Shown: positions 32,813-42,040, numbered from the stretch's first letter. The stretch: 64,000 nucleotides of DNA from JAJEAD01 sp964420925 (GCA_964420925.1 CAYQVB010000155.1:4208-68207), one strand, 5' to 3'. The notes: a model not told the origin generated them from the sequence alone. Translations and numbers: made by a program.

Positions 32813-33609
32813 GGCGCAAGCGTGACTCGAGTCGACCGGGCGCGGTCGAGGCATTCGGCGGGACCCAGGACGGGGTGGCCATACGGATACGAGACCTCCA
32901 CAAGACTTTCGGCGAGCATCCGGTTCTGCGTGGCATTGACCTCGAAGTCGCGCGCCGTGAAGTCGTGGCCATCATCGGTCCCAGCGGGTCGGGCAAGAGC
33001 ACGCTCCTTCGTTGCATCAACCTGTTGGAACGACCGACCTCCGGAACCATCGATGTTCTGGGCACGAGGATCACGGACGAGAGCGTTCCCCTGTTTCTCC
33101 TGCGCCGGCGGGTGGGAATGGTGTTCCAGGCCTTCAACCTCTTTCCGCATCTGGACGTGCTCGGCAACGTCATGGAAGGACCCAGGACGGCTTTGCGCGT
33201 TGGGCGAAGCGACGCGGAGGCCTTGGCTTTCCAACTACTCGAGAAGGTGGGTCTGCGGGACAAGGCGCACGCCCAGGCATGGGAGCTGTCCGGAGGCCAG
33301 CAGCAGCGCGTCGCTATCGCACGAGCCCTGGCCATGAACCCCGAAATCATGCTCTTCGACGAGGTTACGTCGGCCCTCGACCCGGAGCTCAAGTCGGAGG
33401 TGCTCGAGGTAATGCGTCAACTCGCCACCGACGGCATGACCATGGTAGTCGTCACCCACGAGATGAACTTCGCCCGCAAGGTCGCGGATCGGGTTCTTTT
33501 CGTCGACAATGGCGTCATCGCGGAAGAGGGGCCACCAGTGGAAACCCTAGCTTCGCCCAGAACCGAACGCCTTTCCGAGTTTCTGAACGTTATCTTTTGG
33601 GGCGAATGA
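32809..33609 (+). CDS. Amino-acid-type ABC transporter ATP-binding protein
   Basis: A 266-residue ABC ATPase of the GlnQ/HisP type: Walker A GPSGSGKST, Q-loop VFQAFNLFPH, signature LSGGQQQR, Walker B IMLFDEVTSALD, and switch histidine VVTHEM. It energises the permease encoded just before it. The first 22 or so residues precede the conserved domain. The GTG start overlaps the permease stop, so translation is coupled. Confidence 0.9.
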   Translation: MRRKRDSSRPGAVEAFGGTQDGVAIRIRDLHKTFGEHPVLRGIDLEVARREVVAIIGPSGSGKSTLLRCINLLERPTSGTIDVLGTRITDESVPLFLLRRRVGMVFQAFNLFPHLDVLGNVMEGPRTALRVGRSDAEALAFQLLEKVGLRDKAHAQAWELSGGQQQRVAIARALAMNPEIMLFDEVTSALDPELKSEVLEVMRQLATDGMTMVVVTHEMNFARKVADRVLFVDNGVIAEEGPPVETLASPRTERLSEFLNVIFWGE

Positions 33610-33613
33610 CGCC

Positions 33614-34111
33614 ATGACAGTGGATCGGAAAGCGCGGCGCATATCCTTGAAGCTGCATCGGACCGGGGTGACCGCGGTCGCGGAGCTACTGGAAGACCAA
33701 GCCCCCCGGACCTGCCGGTACATCTGGGATGCGCTCCCCATTACCACTACGACTTGCCATGGCAAGCGTTCGGGGGCGGAGATCTACTTTCTCATCCCGC
33801 CGCTGGAGGACAACCCGGGAAAGGAGAACGCAACCATCTTTCCCATTCCGGGTGACGTCTGCTTTCAGTGGTTCCCCACCGGATACCGCGAGATGCCGCG
33901 GCATGTGGAGGTCGACATTTCGCGCGGCCTCTTCGACATCCTGATCTTCTACGACCGCGACTCGCAGCCAGTCTCCCCGGAGGGCCCCACGCCGGCGAAC
34001 ATCTTCGCCACCATCGTCGAGAACCTGCCGGCCTTTGCCAGGGGATGCGAGGATGTCTGGCTATCCGGTTGCGACACAATCACGATGAGCAGGGTTGGCG
34101 ACTCTTCGTAG
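33614..34111 (+). CDS. DUF3830 family protein
   Basis: A 165-residue protein of the DUF3830 family, thought to have a cyclophilin-like fold. Segments such as APRTCRYIWDALPI and ENATIFPIPGDVCFQWFPTG are typical. The family has no reaction known to me, and it often lies beside transporters and amidohydrolases. Here it starts 4 bases after the ABC ATPase, so it belongs to the importer operon and may process or sense the imported compound. It has no signal peptide. Confidence 0.8.
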   Translation: MTVDRKARRISLKLHRTGVTAVAELLEDQAPRTCRYIWDALPITTTTCHGKRSGAEIYFLIPPLEDNPGKENATIFPIPGDVCFQWFPTGYREMPRHVEVDISRGLFDILIFYDRDSQPVSPEGPTPANIFATIVENLPAFARGCEDVWLSGCDTITMSRVGDSS

Positions 34112-34165
34112 CGCCTCCCGGTTGCTCGTCATGCTGTCAACTCGGACATCTTTGGAGTGAACTAC

Positions 34166-35254
34166 ATGAAGGCCGCCATTCTTCAGGAAGTTCAACAGCC
34201 TCTCGTCATCGAGGACATCACGATTTCAAAGCCTCGGTCTCGAGAGGTGCTGGTAAGAACGGTTGCGTGTGGCGTATGTCACAGCGACCTGCACTTTGTC
34301 GAAGGAAACTACGCTTGCCCACTTCCCGTGGTACTGGGACACGAGGCGGCGGGAGTGGTTGAGGCCGTGGGTTCGGACGTTCACTACGTGCGGCCGGGCG
34401 ACCACGTCATTGCCTGCCTGAGTGTGTTTTGTGGCCATTGTGAGTTCTGCGTCACGGGACAACCCTTCAATTGCCAGAACACCGAAACGGATCGCTCACC
34501 CGAAGACGAACCTCGTCTTGCCAAGCGGGATGGCGGCAGGATGCATCAGCGCTTCAACATGAGCGCTTTCGCGGAGCAGATGCTCGTTCACGAACACGCG
34601 TTGGTGAAGGTCCGCAGTGAAATGCCGCTCGACCGCGCGGCGCTGATCGGCTGCGGTGTGACCACCGGAATCGGCTCCGTAATCCACACTGCCGGCATCG
34701 GCGTCGGCGATACGATTGCCGTCATCGGCTGCGGTGGCGTCGGCCTTTCGGCGATCAATGGCGCGGCGATTGCGGGCGCGGGCCGCATCATTGCGGTCGA
34801 CATCATGGGATCCAAGTTGAACCTCGCCCGGCACATTGGCGCCACGGACGTGGTGAACGCTGCCGAAACCGACGCAGTGGAGGCCGTGCGAGACATGACC
34901 GGTGGCGGCGTCGCCTACTCTTTCGAAGCCCTTGGCCTCAAGGAGACCGCGGAGCAGGCCTTCCGCATGCTGCGGCCGGCCGGTGTCGCGACGATTATCG
35001 GGATGGTACCGGAAGGCCAGACCATCGAAGTCGATGCGGCCGATCTCTTGCTCGACAAGCGCCTGCAGGGCTCCAACATGGGCTCCAACCGGTTTCGGGT
35101 CGACATGCCACGCTTCGTGGAGCTCTACCTCAATGGCAAGCTCCATCTGGACGAAATGATCAGCCGCCGCATTCGGCTCGACCAGATCAATGAGGCCTTC
35201 GAGGAGATGAAATCGGGAGAGGTGGCAAGGAGCGTCATAATGTTCGATTCCTAG
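34166..35254 (+). CDS. Zinc-dependent alcohol dehydrogenase
   Basis: A 362-residue medium-chain dehydrogenase/reductase. Catalytic zinc ligands fit Cys38 and His59/Glu60; structural zinc is held by Cys89, Cys92, Cys95 and Cys103. The NAD-binding GCGGVGLSA segment lies at about 190-198. It resembles the class III/Rxyl_3153-type dehydrogenases that oxidise alcohols or thiol adducts of aldehydes. The ATG at 34166 has GGAG 8 bases upstream, which is better than the GTG three codons earlier. It is the last gene of the importer-associated set and would oxidise a metabolic intermediate. Confidence 0.87.
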   Translation: MKAAILQEVQQPLVIEDITISKPRSREVLVRTVACGVCHSDLHFVEGNYACPLPVVLGHEAAGVVEAVGSDVHYVRPGDHVIACLSVFCGHCEFCVTGQPFNCQNTETDRSPEDEPRLAKRDGGRMHQRFNMSAFAEQMLVHEHALVKVRSEMPLDRAALIGCGVTTGIGSVIHTAGIGVGDTIAVIGCGGVGLSAINGAAIAGAGRIIAVDIMGSKLNLARHIGATDVVNAAETDAVEAVRDMTGGGVAYSFEALGLKETAEQAFRMLRPAGVATIIGMVPEGQTIEVDAADLLLDKRLQGSNMGSNRFRVDMPRFVELYLNGKLHLDEMISRRIRLDQINEAFEEMKSGEVARSVIMFDS

Positions 35255-35580
35255 CCGGTCCGTCGCGAGGCAGTACGGCCTCGCTGGCTCTCCCCCGACT
35301 TCGAATCCTTCCGCGCCTGATGTTCAACAATCCGACACGAATGGGGTGTCGGCCCCGCAAGAGAGCGAATTGAGAAGAGACACTGCCGTTCACGTCGGGA
35401 TCGGGACTCCTGCCAACAGGAGCCAGCCCAGCCATATCAGGAGTCGCGTTGTGCGCAGTGTCTTTAAACCTCCATGCTCACCGGAAAAGAACACGCCCGT
35501 CACCACGCCTCGGTGAAACAGGGTCCCCTTGTATCAATCACTTCCTCCGCGTGCAGAGGCCGCTTGCACGACGCTCCGCC
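35255..35580. other. Intergenic stretch with a short hairpin
   Basis: No gene is visible in this 326-base space between the dehydrogenase and the MttB-like gene. A 7-bp stem (GCGAGGC 35265-35271 with GCCTCGC 35278-35284) sits 11 bases after the dehydrogenase stop codon. It has no T-run, so it is at best a weak terminator. The promoter of the downstream set probably lies here but I cannot point to it. Confidence 0.35.
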
Positions 35581-37104
35581 ATGAACGAATCGAGAAGGCG
35601 GGGGCGCCGGGAGCGCCAGGCGAGGCGCGCGGAGGCGGTGTCGGCGCCCGCCTATGTCACGCGGCATATCCCCTGCTACGAGTTCGCGGACGAGGAGGCG
35701 CTTGTGAAGATCGAGCGGCGCGCGGACGTGCTGCTCGAGGAGGTCGGAGTCGATTTCCGCGGCGACCCGGAGACGCTCGCGCTCTGGCGCGAGGCGGGGG
35801 CAGAGGTCGAGGGAGAACGGGTGCGCATCCCCGCGGATCTTGCGCGCGCGCTCTGCGCCAAGGCGCCGCGGGAGTTCGTGCAGGTCGCGCGCAATCCGCG
35901 GCGCAGCGTGCGCATCGGCGGGCGCCACTGCGTGTTCGCTCCGGTGTACGGCCCTCCCTTCGTGCGCTGCCTCGATCAGGGCCGTCGCTACGGCACGATC
36001 GAGGACTTTCGGAACCTGGTACGGCTCACCTACATGCTGCCCTGGCTGCACCACTCGGGCGGCACCACCTGCGAACCTTGCGACGTGCCCGTGAACAAGC
36101 GGCACCTCGACATGGTGTATGCCCACATCCGCTGGTCCGACAAGCCCTTTCTCGGTTCGATCACGGAGATCTCGCGCTGCGAGGACTCGGTGGAGATGGC
36201 GCGCATCCTGTTCGGGGCGGAGACCCTGGAGCGGAGCTGCGTCATCATGGGCAACATCAACGCCAACTCGCCGCTCATGTTCGACAAGGTGGCGACGCAC
36301 GCGATCCGCACCTACTGCGGCGCGAACCAGGGCATCGTCATCGCGCCCTTCATCCTCGGGGGCGCGATGGGTCCGGTCACCACCGCGGGCGCGCTCGCCC
36401 AGGCCCTCGCTGAGGGCATGGCCGGAGTCGCCTTGAGTCAGCTCGCCCGTCCCGGCGCACCGGTGGTGCTCGGCAACTTCCTCTCCTCGATGTCGCTGCG
36501 TTCCGGCGCACCCACCTTCGGCATGCCGGAAGCCACGATGTCGAACTACGTGGTAGGCCAGCTCGCACGGCGCCTCGGCGTGCCGCTTCGCTGCGGCGGC
36601 TCGCTCACCGCCTCCAAAGTCCCGGATGCGCAGGCCGCCTTCGAGAGCGCGGACAGCATCCACTCCACCGCGCTCGGGGGCGCGAACTACGTGCTGCACG
36701 CTGCGGGCTGGCTGGAGTCCGGCCTGGTGACGGGATACGAGAAGCTGATCCAGGACGCAGACCGCCTCGGCGCCCTGCACACCCTGATGGCGGGGCTCCC
36801 CACCGACGACAACGCGCTCGCCCGCGGCGCCTACGAGGAGGTGCAGCCGGGCGGACACTTCCTCGGCTCCTCGCACACCCTCGCCAACTACGAGACCGCG
36901 TACTACGAGGCGACGATGTCCGACTCGGAGAGCTTCGAGCAGTGGCAGGAGAAAGGGGCGAAGGACTCCGCGACCCGCGCCTGCGAGCGATGGAAGGCGA
37001 TGCTGGCCGGGTACGAGGCGCCGCCCCTCGACGCGGGCGTCGACGAAGCGCTCCTCGCCTTCATCGCCCGGCGCAAGGAGAGCATGCCGGACGCGTGGCA
37101 CTGA
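35581..37104 (+). CDS. MttB-family (trimethylamine/glycine betaine) methyltransferase, non-pyrrolysine
   Basis: A 507-residue TIM-barrel protein of the MttB superfamily. Segments such as LLEEVGVDFRGDPE, PFILGGAMGPVTTAGALAQ and GANYVLHAAGWLESGL are typical. True trimethylamine methyltransferases carry a pyrrolysine encoded by an in-frame TAG; this frame has none, so it belongs to the non-pyrrolysine branch that includes glycine betaine, proline betaine and carnitine demethylases. These pass a methyl group to a corrinoid protein. No corrinoid protein or activase is in the window. The first 30 residues are strongly basic. Downstream genes suggest a larger catabolic operon. Confidence 0.82.
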   Translation: MNESRRRGRRERQARRAEAVSAPAYVTRHIPCYEFADEEALVKIERRADVLLEEVGVDFRGDPETLALWREAGAEVEGERVRIPADLARALCAKAPREFVQVARNPRRSVRIGGRHCVFAPVYGPPFVRCLDQGRRYGTIEDFRNLVRLTYMLPWLHHSGGTTCEPCDVPVNKRHLDMVYAHIRWSDKPFLGSITEISRCEDSVEMARILFGAETLERSCVIMGNINANSPLMFDKVATHAIRTYCGANQGIVIAPFILGGAMGPVTTAGALAQALAEGMAGVALSQLARPGAPVVLGNFLSSMSLRSGAPTFGMPEATMSNYVVGQLARRLGVPLRCGGSLTASKVPDAQAAFESADSIHSTALGGANYVLHAAGWLESGLVTGYEKLIQDADRLGALHTLMAGLPTDDNALARGAYEEVQPGGHFLGSSHTLANYETAYYEATMSDSESFEQWQEKGAKDSATRACERWKAMLAGYEAPPLDAGVDEALLAFIARRKESMPDAWH

Positions 37105-37152
37105 ACGCGGGGCGCACTATCATCACCGGGTCGCTTGCAGGAGGGACTTGAA

Positions 37153-37833
37153 ATGCCGACAGTGCTGGTCACGGGAGCGAGCCGCGGCCTCGGGCGCGAG
37201 TTCTGCCGCCAGTACGCGGCCGAGGGGTGGCGGGTGCTCGCGACGATGCGCGATCCGGACGCCGCATCCCCCTTCGACCGCGACGGCATCGAGCGATACC
37301 GGCTGGATGTGAGCGACCGCGACCGGATCCTCGAGCTGGCCCGGGAGCTCGAAGGCACCGCGATCGACCTGCTCGTCAACAACGCCGGCATGTGGGCGGG
37401 CGACGAGGAAGAGGGATTCGGCCGCTGCTCCGACGCGCTCTGGATGGAGGAGTTGCGGGTGCACGTGCTCGGCACCATGGCGATGTGCGAGGCATTCGCC
37501 CCGCACGTGGCAGCGAGCGCGCAGAAGCGGATCGTGCAGATCTCGAGCGGCAACGGGAGTCTCGGCAGGGAAGACAACACGAACACCTACCCCTACAACT
37601 CCACGAAGGCGGCGCTCAACATGATCACCCGCGGCATGGCCTTCGACCTTCGCGGGCACGGCATCACGGTGGTCGCCCTCTCTCCGGGGTACGTCGCGAC
37701 CGACATGAGCGGCCCGGACGCCGACCTCACGCCGGAAGAGAGCGTGTCCGCGATGCGCACCCTGATAGAGCGGCTAGGGCCAACCGATTCCGGCGGCTTC
37801 CGGCGCTACACCGGCGAAATCTACCCGTGGTAA
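37153..37833 (+). CDS. Short-chain dehydrogenase/reductase (first of a tandem pair)
   Basis: A 226-residue SDR. The cofactor-binding TGASRGLG is at 7-14, the NNAG motif follows, and the active site has YNSTK. The start ATG has AGGAGGGA upstream. It ends GEIYPW, almost the same as the next gene (GERLPW), and the two share the order of all motifs, so they arose by duplication. Both probably act on related ketone or alcohol intermediates of the MttB-linked pathway. Confidence 0.87.
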   Translation: MPTVLVTGASRGLGREFCRQYAAEGWRVLATMRDPDAASPFDRDGIERYRLDVSDRDRILELARELEGTAIDLLVNNAGMWAGDEEEGFGRCSDALWMEELRVHVLGTMAMCEAFAPHVAASAQKRIVQISSGNGSLGREDNTNTYPYNSTKAALNMITRGMAFDLRGHGITVVALSPGYVATDMSGPDADLTPEESVSAMRTLIERLGPTDSGGFRRYTGEIYPW

Positions 37834-37846
37834 GGAGGGTCCGGGG

Positions 37847-38533
37847 ATGTCCAGTGTTCTGATCACCGGCGCGAGCCGCGGGATCGGCCTCGAGCTCGCG
37901 CACACCTACGCGGCCGACGGATGGCGGGTGCATGCCTGCTGCCGCCGCCCGGAGGCGGCAACAGAGCTGACCCGCTCCCTCGAGGGTCGCGATGCGCGCC
38001 TGCACCGTCTCGACGTCACCGAAGCCACGGACATCGCCGCCCTCGCCGCCACGCTCGACGCCGAGTCCATCGACCTGCTCATCAACAACGCCGGAATCTT
38101 CGGCGGGGAGCAGGACTTCGGCGCGGTCGACTACGACTCGTGGGAGCAGGTCTGGCGCACCAACGTGATCGCGCCCTACCGCGTCGCGGAAGCCTTCGTC
38201 CCGCACGTGGCGGCGAGCGGACTGCGCTGCATGGCCTTCGTATCGAGCATCTCCGGCTCGATCGCGAGCGTGGACGAAGGCGGCGGCTACATCTACCAGT
38301 CCTCGAAGACCGGCCTCAACATGGTGGTGGCCAACCTCGCAAGGGACCTCGCCGGACGCGGCATCACGGTGCTCGCGCTCCACCCCGGCTGGGTGCGCAC
38401 CGACATGGGCGGCGCCGACGCGCCGGTCTCGCCGGAGGAGAGCATTGCAGGGCTACGCCGGGTCATCGCGGAGAGCGGCCCGGAACGTTCCGGCACGCTC
38501 TGGGATTATCGGGGCGAGCGTCTGCCCTGGTAG
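37847..38533 (+). CDS. Short-chain dehydrogenase/reductase (second of a tandem pair)
   Basis: A 228-residue SDR with TGASRGIG, NNAG and YQSSK motifs. It starts 13 bases after the previous SDR with AAGGAGGG upstream, so the pair is cotranscribed. The two proteins share the C-terminal SPEESIAGLR-type region and the PW ending, which I take as a subfamily mark that may touch the active site or dimer interface. The substrate is not known. Confidence 0.87.
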   Translation: MSSVLITGASRGIGLELAHTYAADGWRVHACCRRPEAATELTRSLEGRDARLHRLDVTEATDIAALAATLDAESIDLLINNAGIFGGEQDFGAVDYDSWEQVWRTNVIAPYRVAEAFVPHVAASGLRCMAFVSSISGSIASVDEGGGYIYQSSKTGLNMVVANLARDLAGRGITVLALHPGWVRTDMGGADAPVSPEESIAGLRRVIAESGPERSGTLWDYRGERLPW

Positions 38534-38592
38534 GTGGGCAAGCAGTGACCTGAGAGCCCGGAGCACTCGGGCGCCGGCCCGGCCGGCGTAGA

Positions 38593-40860
38593 ATGCACCC
38601 TCCACCGGTCAGGGCGAGGCCCGGTATGCACCGCTTCGAGGACGAGCGCCTGCTGCGGGGAACGGGTCGCTTCGTCGAGGACCTCGACTCCGCGGATTGC
38701 CTGCATGCGGTTTTCGTGCGCTCGCCCCATGCGCACGCTCGGATCACGCACTTCGACGGCCGGGCCGCACGCGACGTCGAGGGCGTGCGGGCCGTCTTCG
38801 ACGGCCGCGACTTCCTGGCGGAGGGCGTGCGGCCGCTCCCCTGCACGCGCCCGATCGAGAGCAGCGACGGCGCACCCTTCCATGCCCCGACCCGGAATGT
38901 GCTGGCGGTCGATGAGGTGCGTTTTGTCGGCGACCCGATAGCGATGGTGGTGGCGACATCGATGGAGGCCGCCGCCGACGCGGCAGAGCGGGTGGAGATC
39001 GACTACGAGCCCCTGCCCGCAGTGCTGGACCCGCGCGAGAGCAACGAAGTTGCGGTGGTGCGCAAGCTCGGTGACCCCGAGGCGACAGCGGCGGCGTTCG
39101 CCAATGCTGCCCACGTGGTCCGGGTCGAGCGCACGAACAACCGGATATGGGCGGCGCCGATCGAGACCCGCTCCGCGATCGGGCGCTACGACGCCGAGTG
39201 CGACACGTATCGCCTCGACACCCAGAGCCAGGGTGTGCACCTGATGCGCACGCTGATCGCCGCGACTCTGGGCATCGAAGAAAACCGGCTTCGCGTGGTG
39301 ACGCCGGAAGTGGGCGGCAGCTTCGGCATGAAGCTCGTCGGCTACCCGGAGCAGAGCGCGGTTCTCGTTGCGGCGCGGGTGCTGGATACGCCGGTGCGCT
39401 GGGTGTCGACCCGCACCGAGGCGGTGCTGACCGATACCCACGCCAGAGGCCATCGCAGCGTCGCCGAGCTCGCCCTCGACGCAGAGGGGCGCATACTGGC
39501 GCTGCGCTGCGTCACCCACGGCGAAATGGGCGCCTACGCATCGGCGATGGCGACTGCTGCGCCGGTGATCGGCTTCGGCCGCTCCCTGCCCAACCTCTAT
39601 CGCATCCCCGCGCTCGACCTGACGATGCGCGCCGCGTACACCCACACCGCTCCCGTCGACGCGCTTCGCGGCGCGGGGAAGCCGGAAGGCGTGTACATGA
39701 TGGAACGATTGATGGACGCGGCGGCCCGGCAGATCGGAATCGACCGCATGGCGTTGCGCGAGCGCAATCTCGTCACTTCCGGCGAGATGCCCTACCGCGC
39801 ACCGAACGGCGAGACCTGGGACTGCGGTGACTTCCCCGGCGTGATGCGCGCTGCGCTGCACGCTGCGGACTGGGATGCCTTCGAGTCGCGCCGCGCCGCA
39901 AGCCTCGCCGCGGGACGGCGGCGCGGCTTCGGCTTGGGGCTCTACCTGCACACCGCCGGCGCCGGTACCGGCGAGACCTCCGCAGTGGAAGTGAACGCGG
40001 AAGGACGGCTCGTTGCATACGCTGGCCAACAGGCGATCGGCCAGGGACACGAGACGACTTTCCCCCTGCTCCTCTCCCGCCATCTTGGCGTGCCGGTGGC
40101 GGCGGTGGAGCTGGTCCAGGGCGACACCGATTTCCTTCCGGCGCGCGGCGCCGCCACCGGCGGATCGGCTTCGCTGCAATGCTCGGGCACCACCCTGCTG
40201 CGGGCCGCCGACCACCTCGTGACCAAGCTGAAGCCGCATGCCGCGGAAGCTCTGGAAGCGGCGAGCGAGGACCTCCGTTTCGCGTCCGGCCGCTTTGCGG
40301 TGCCCGGCACCGACGTCGCCATCGGACTCCTGGAGCTCGGCGCTTCGCTCGCCGCCAGCACGAACACCGCCGGGGATTGCAGCGCGAGCGCCGATTTCGA
40401 GGGCAAGGTCTCCACCATCCCCAACGGCGCCTACGCCTGCGAGGTCGAAGTCGACCCCGAGACCGGTGCGGTAGAGATCCAACGCTTCGTCGGCGTGAAC
40501 GACGTCGGGCGGCGCATCGACCCGGCGATCGTCGACGGCCAGCTCCACGGCGGAATCTCCCAGGGCCTCGGCCAAGCCTGGCTCGAGCAGGTACGCTACG
40601 AGGAGGGCTCCGGACAACTGCTCTCCGGCTCGCTCATGGACTACGCGCTCCCGCGCGCCGATGACTTCCCCGAATTCGAGATGCACGAGGCCGACATCCC
40701 CACCGGAAACAACCCCATTGGCGCCAAGGGCGCCGGCGAGCTCGGCTGCGTCGGCGCGCCCGCCGCCTTCATGAACGCGGTCGCCGACGCCGCCGACACC
40801 CAGGAGATCGACATGCCCGCCACTCCGGAACGGGTGTGGAGAGCGCTTCACCGGACATGA
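38593..40860 (+). CDS. Xanthine dehydrogenase-family molybdopterin-binding large subunit
   Basis: A 755-residue protein of the xanthine oxidase/CO dehydrogenase large-subunit family. It begins with the FEDERLLRGTGRF segment, has VGGSFGMK (molybdopterin contact) in the middle, and ends with GAKGAGELG, whose glutamate is the expected base. Such subunits hydroxylate purines, heterocycles or aldehydes and need an iron-sulfur and an FAD partner. Neither partner gene is next to it. The start is uncertain: an ATG at 38626 has a somewhat better ribosome-binding site, but the ATG at 38593 keeps more of the conserved N-terminus. Its stop overlaps the start of the enolase-superfamily gene (ATGA). Confidence 0.83.
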   Translation: MHPPPVRARPGMHRFEDERLLRGTGRFVEDLDSADCLHAVFVRSPHAHARITHFDGRAARDVEGVRAVFDGRDFLAEGVRPLPCTRPIESSDGAPFHAPTRNVLAVDEVRFVGDPIAMVVATSMEAAADAAERVEIDYEPLPAVLDPRESNEVAVVRKLGDPEATAAAFANAAHVVRVERTNNRIWAAPIETRSAIGRYDAECDTYRLDTQSQGVHLMRTLIAATLGIEENRLRVVTPEVGGSFGMKLVGYPEQSAVLVAARVLDTPVRWVSTRTEAVLTDTHARGHRSVAELALDAEGRILALRCVTHGEMGAYASAMATAAPVIGFGRSLPNLYRIPALDLTMRAAYTHTAPVDALRGAGKPEGVYMMERLMDAAARQIGIDRMALRERNLVTSGEMPYRAPNGETWDCGDFPGVMRAALHAADWDAFESRRAASLAAGRRRGFGLGLYLHTAGAGTGETSAVEVNAEGRLVAYAGQQAIGQGHETTFPLLLSRHLGVPVAAVELVQGDTDFLPARGAATGGSASLQCSGTTLLRAADHLVTKLKPHAAEALEAASEDLRFASGRFAVPGTDVAIGLLELGASLAASTNTAGDCSASADFEGKVSTIPNGAYACEVEVDPETGAVEIQRFVGVNDVGRRIDPAIVDGQLHGGISQGLGQAWLEQVRYEEGSGQLLSGSLMDYALPRADDFPEFEMHEADIPTGNNPIGAKGAGELGCVGAPAAFMNAVADAADTQEIDMPATPERVWRALHRT

Positions 40861-41966
40861 AAGTCAGCGACATACGCATTGACGTGGTGAGGCGGGAGTT
40901 TCCGGCGCTGACGCTGCAGGGCGGTATCCAGCCTGCGCACTCCATCGAGCAGGGCGTGCTGCGGGTGTTCACGGATGAAGGTATCGAAGGCAACTGCCTG
41001 ATCGGGGCGTGGATACCGGCGGAGCCCCATTTCCGGCCGATCCTCGACGTGATCAAGTCGGAGCTCGTCGGTCGCGAGCCCTTCGAGCGCGAGTGGCTGT
41101 GGAACCGCATGCAGTTCCTCGCCACTTGTTTCCGCCTCAGCGAAACCTCGTGGGCACCGGTCGATGTCGCGCTCTGGGACATCGCGGGCAAAGCCGCGGG
41201 CCTGCCGGTGTTCAAGCTCCTCGGTGCGCAGCGCTACGAGGTACCCGCCTACGCCGCGTATCCCGCCGCCTACGACACCGTCGACGGATTTCTCGGTGAG
41301 GCGCGGGAAACGCTCGCGCGGGGCTTTCGAGCCTACAAGATCCACCCCGGCCACCTCGCGTCCCACGATGTGGCGGCGTTGGCGGGCGCGGTGCGCGAGC
41401 TGGCCGGCGACGAGTTTCCCCTCATGCTCGACCCCAACTGCGGCTACGACTTCCGCTGCGCCCTCGAAGTGGGACACGCCCTCGACGAGCACCGTTTCCA
41501 CTGGTACGAGGACCCGGTGAGACACCACGACATCGATGCGATAGCCGAGCTCAGCCGGCGCCTGCGCACCCCGCTTTCCATGACGGACCAGAGCGAGGCG
41601 CAACTCTTCGACTCCGCACGCTACATCCGGCGCCGGGCGCTTCGCATCGTGCGGGGCACCGCGATCCGCCTCGGCATCACCGGCCTGAAGAAGCTCTGCT
41701 CACTCGCCGAGAGCTACGGTCTCCACTGCGAGATCGGGACTGCCGGCAACGGACTGCTGAACGCGGCCAACCTGCACGTCATGCTCTCGGTGCACAACTG
41801 CGACTTCTACGAGCACATCCTGCCGGTCGAGCAGCAGAACTTCGGGCTACAGGAGTACCCGGCGCCCGACGACCGAGGCGTTATGCACGCTCCCGAGGCA
41901 CCCGGCCTCGGGTTCGAGCTCGACCCGGACTGGATCGCGCACCATAGAGTGGCGAGTCTCCGCTGA
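40857..41966 (+). CDS. Enolase-superfamily (mandelate racemase/muconate-lactonizing type) enzyme
   Basis: A 369-residue enolase-superfamily enzyme. Magnesium ligands fit the aspartate of MLDPNCGY, the glutamate of YEDP and the aspartate of MTDQS. The KxK motif of many members reads KIH here (AYKIHPGH), so one lysine is histidine. Members abstract a proton next to a carboxylate: racemases, epimerases, acid-sugar or hydroxyproline-type dehydratases. It is coupled to the molybdopterin protein by a 4-base overlap. The substrate should therefore be a carboxylate made or used by that enzyme (inference). Confidence 0.84.
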   Translation: MKVSDIRIDVVRREFPALTLQGGIQPAHSIEQGVLRVFTDEGIEGNCLIGAWIPAEPHFRPILDVIKSELVGREPFEREWLWNRMQFLATCFRLSETSWAPVDVALWDIAGKAAGLPVFKLLGAQRYEVPAYAAYPAAYDTVDGFLGEARETLARGFRAYKIHPGHLASHDVAALAGAVRELAGDEFPLMLDPNCGYDFRCALEVGHALDEHRFHWYEDPVRHHDIDAIAELSRRLRTPLSMTDQSEAQLFDSARYIRRRALRIVRGTAIRLGITGLKKLCSLAESYGLHCEIGTAGNGLLNAANLHVMLSVHNCDFYEHILPVEQQNFGLQEYPAPDDRGVMHAPEAPGLGFELDPDWIAHHRVASLR

Positions 41967-42040
41967 GGGAGCGAACCAGGCAAGCCAATCGCTCGTCGGT
42001 CCATTCCCTCCCCGGTTGAGGCACCGGGAGAAGAAAACCC

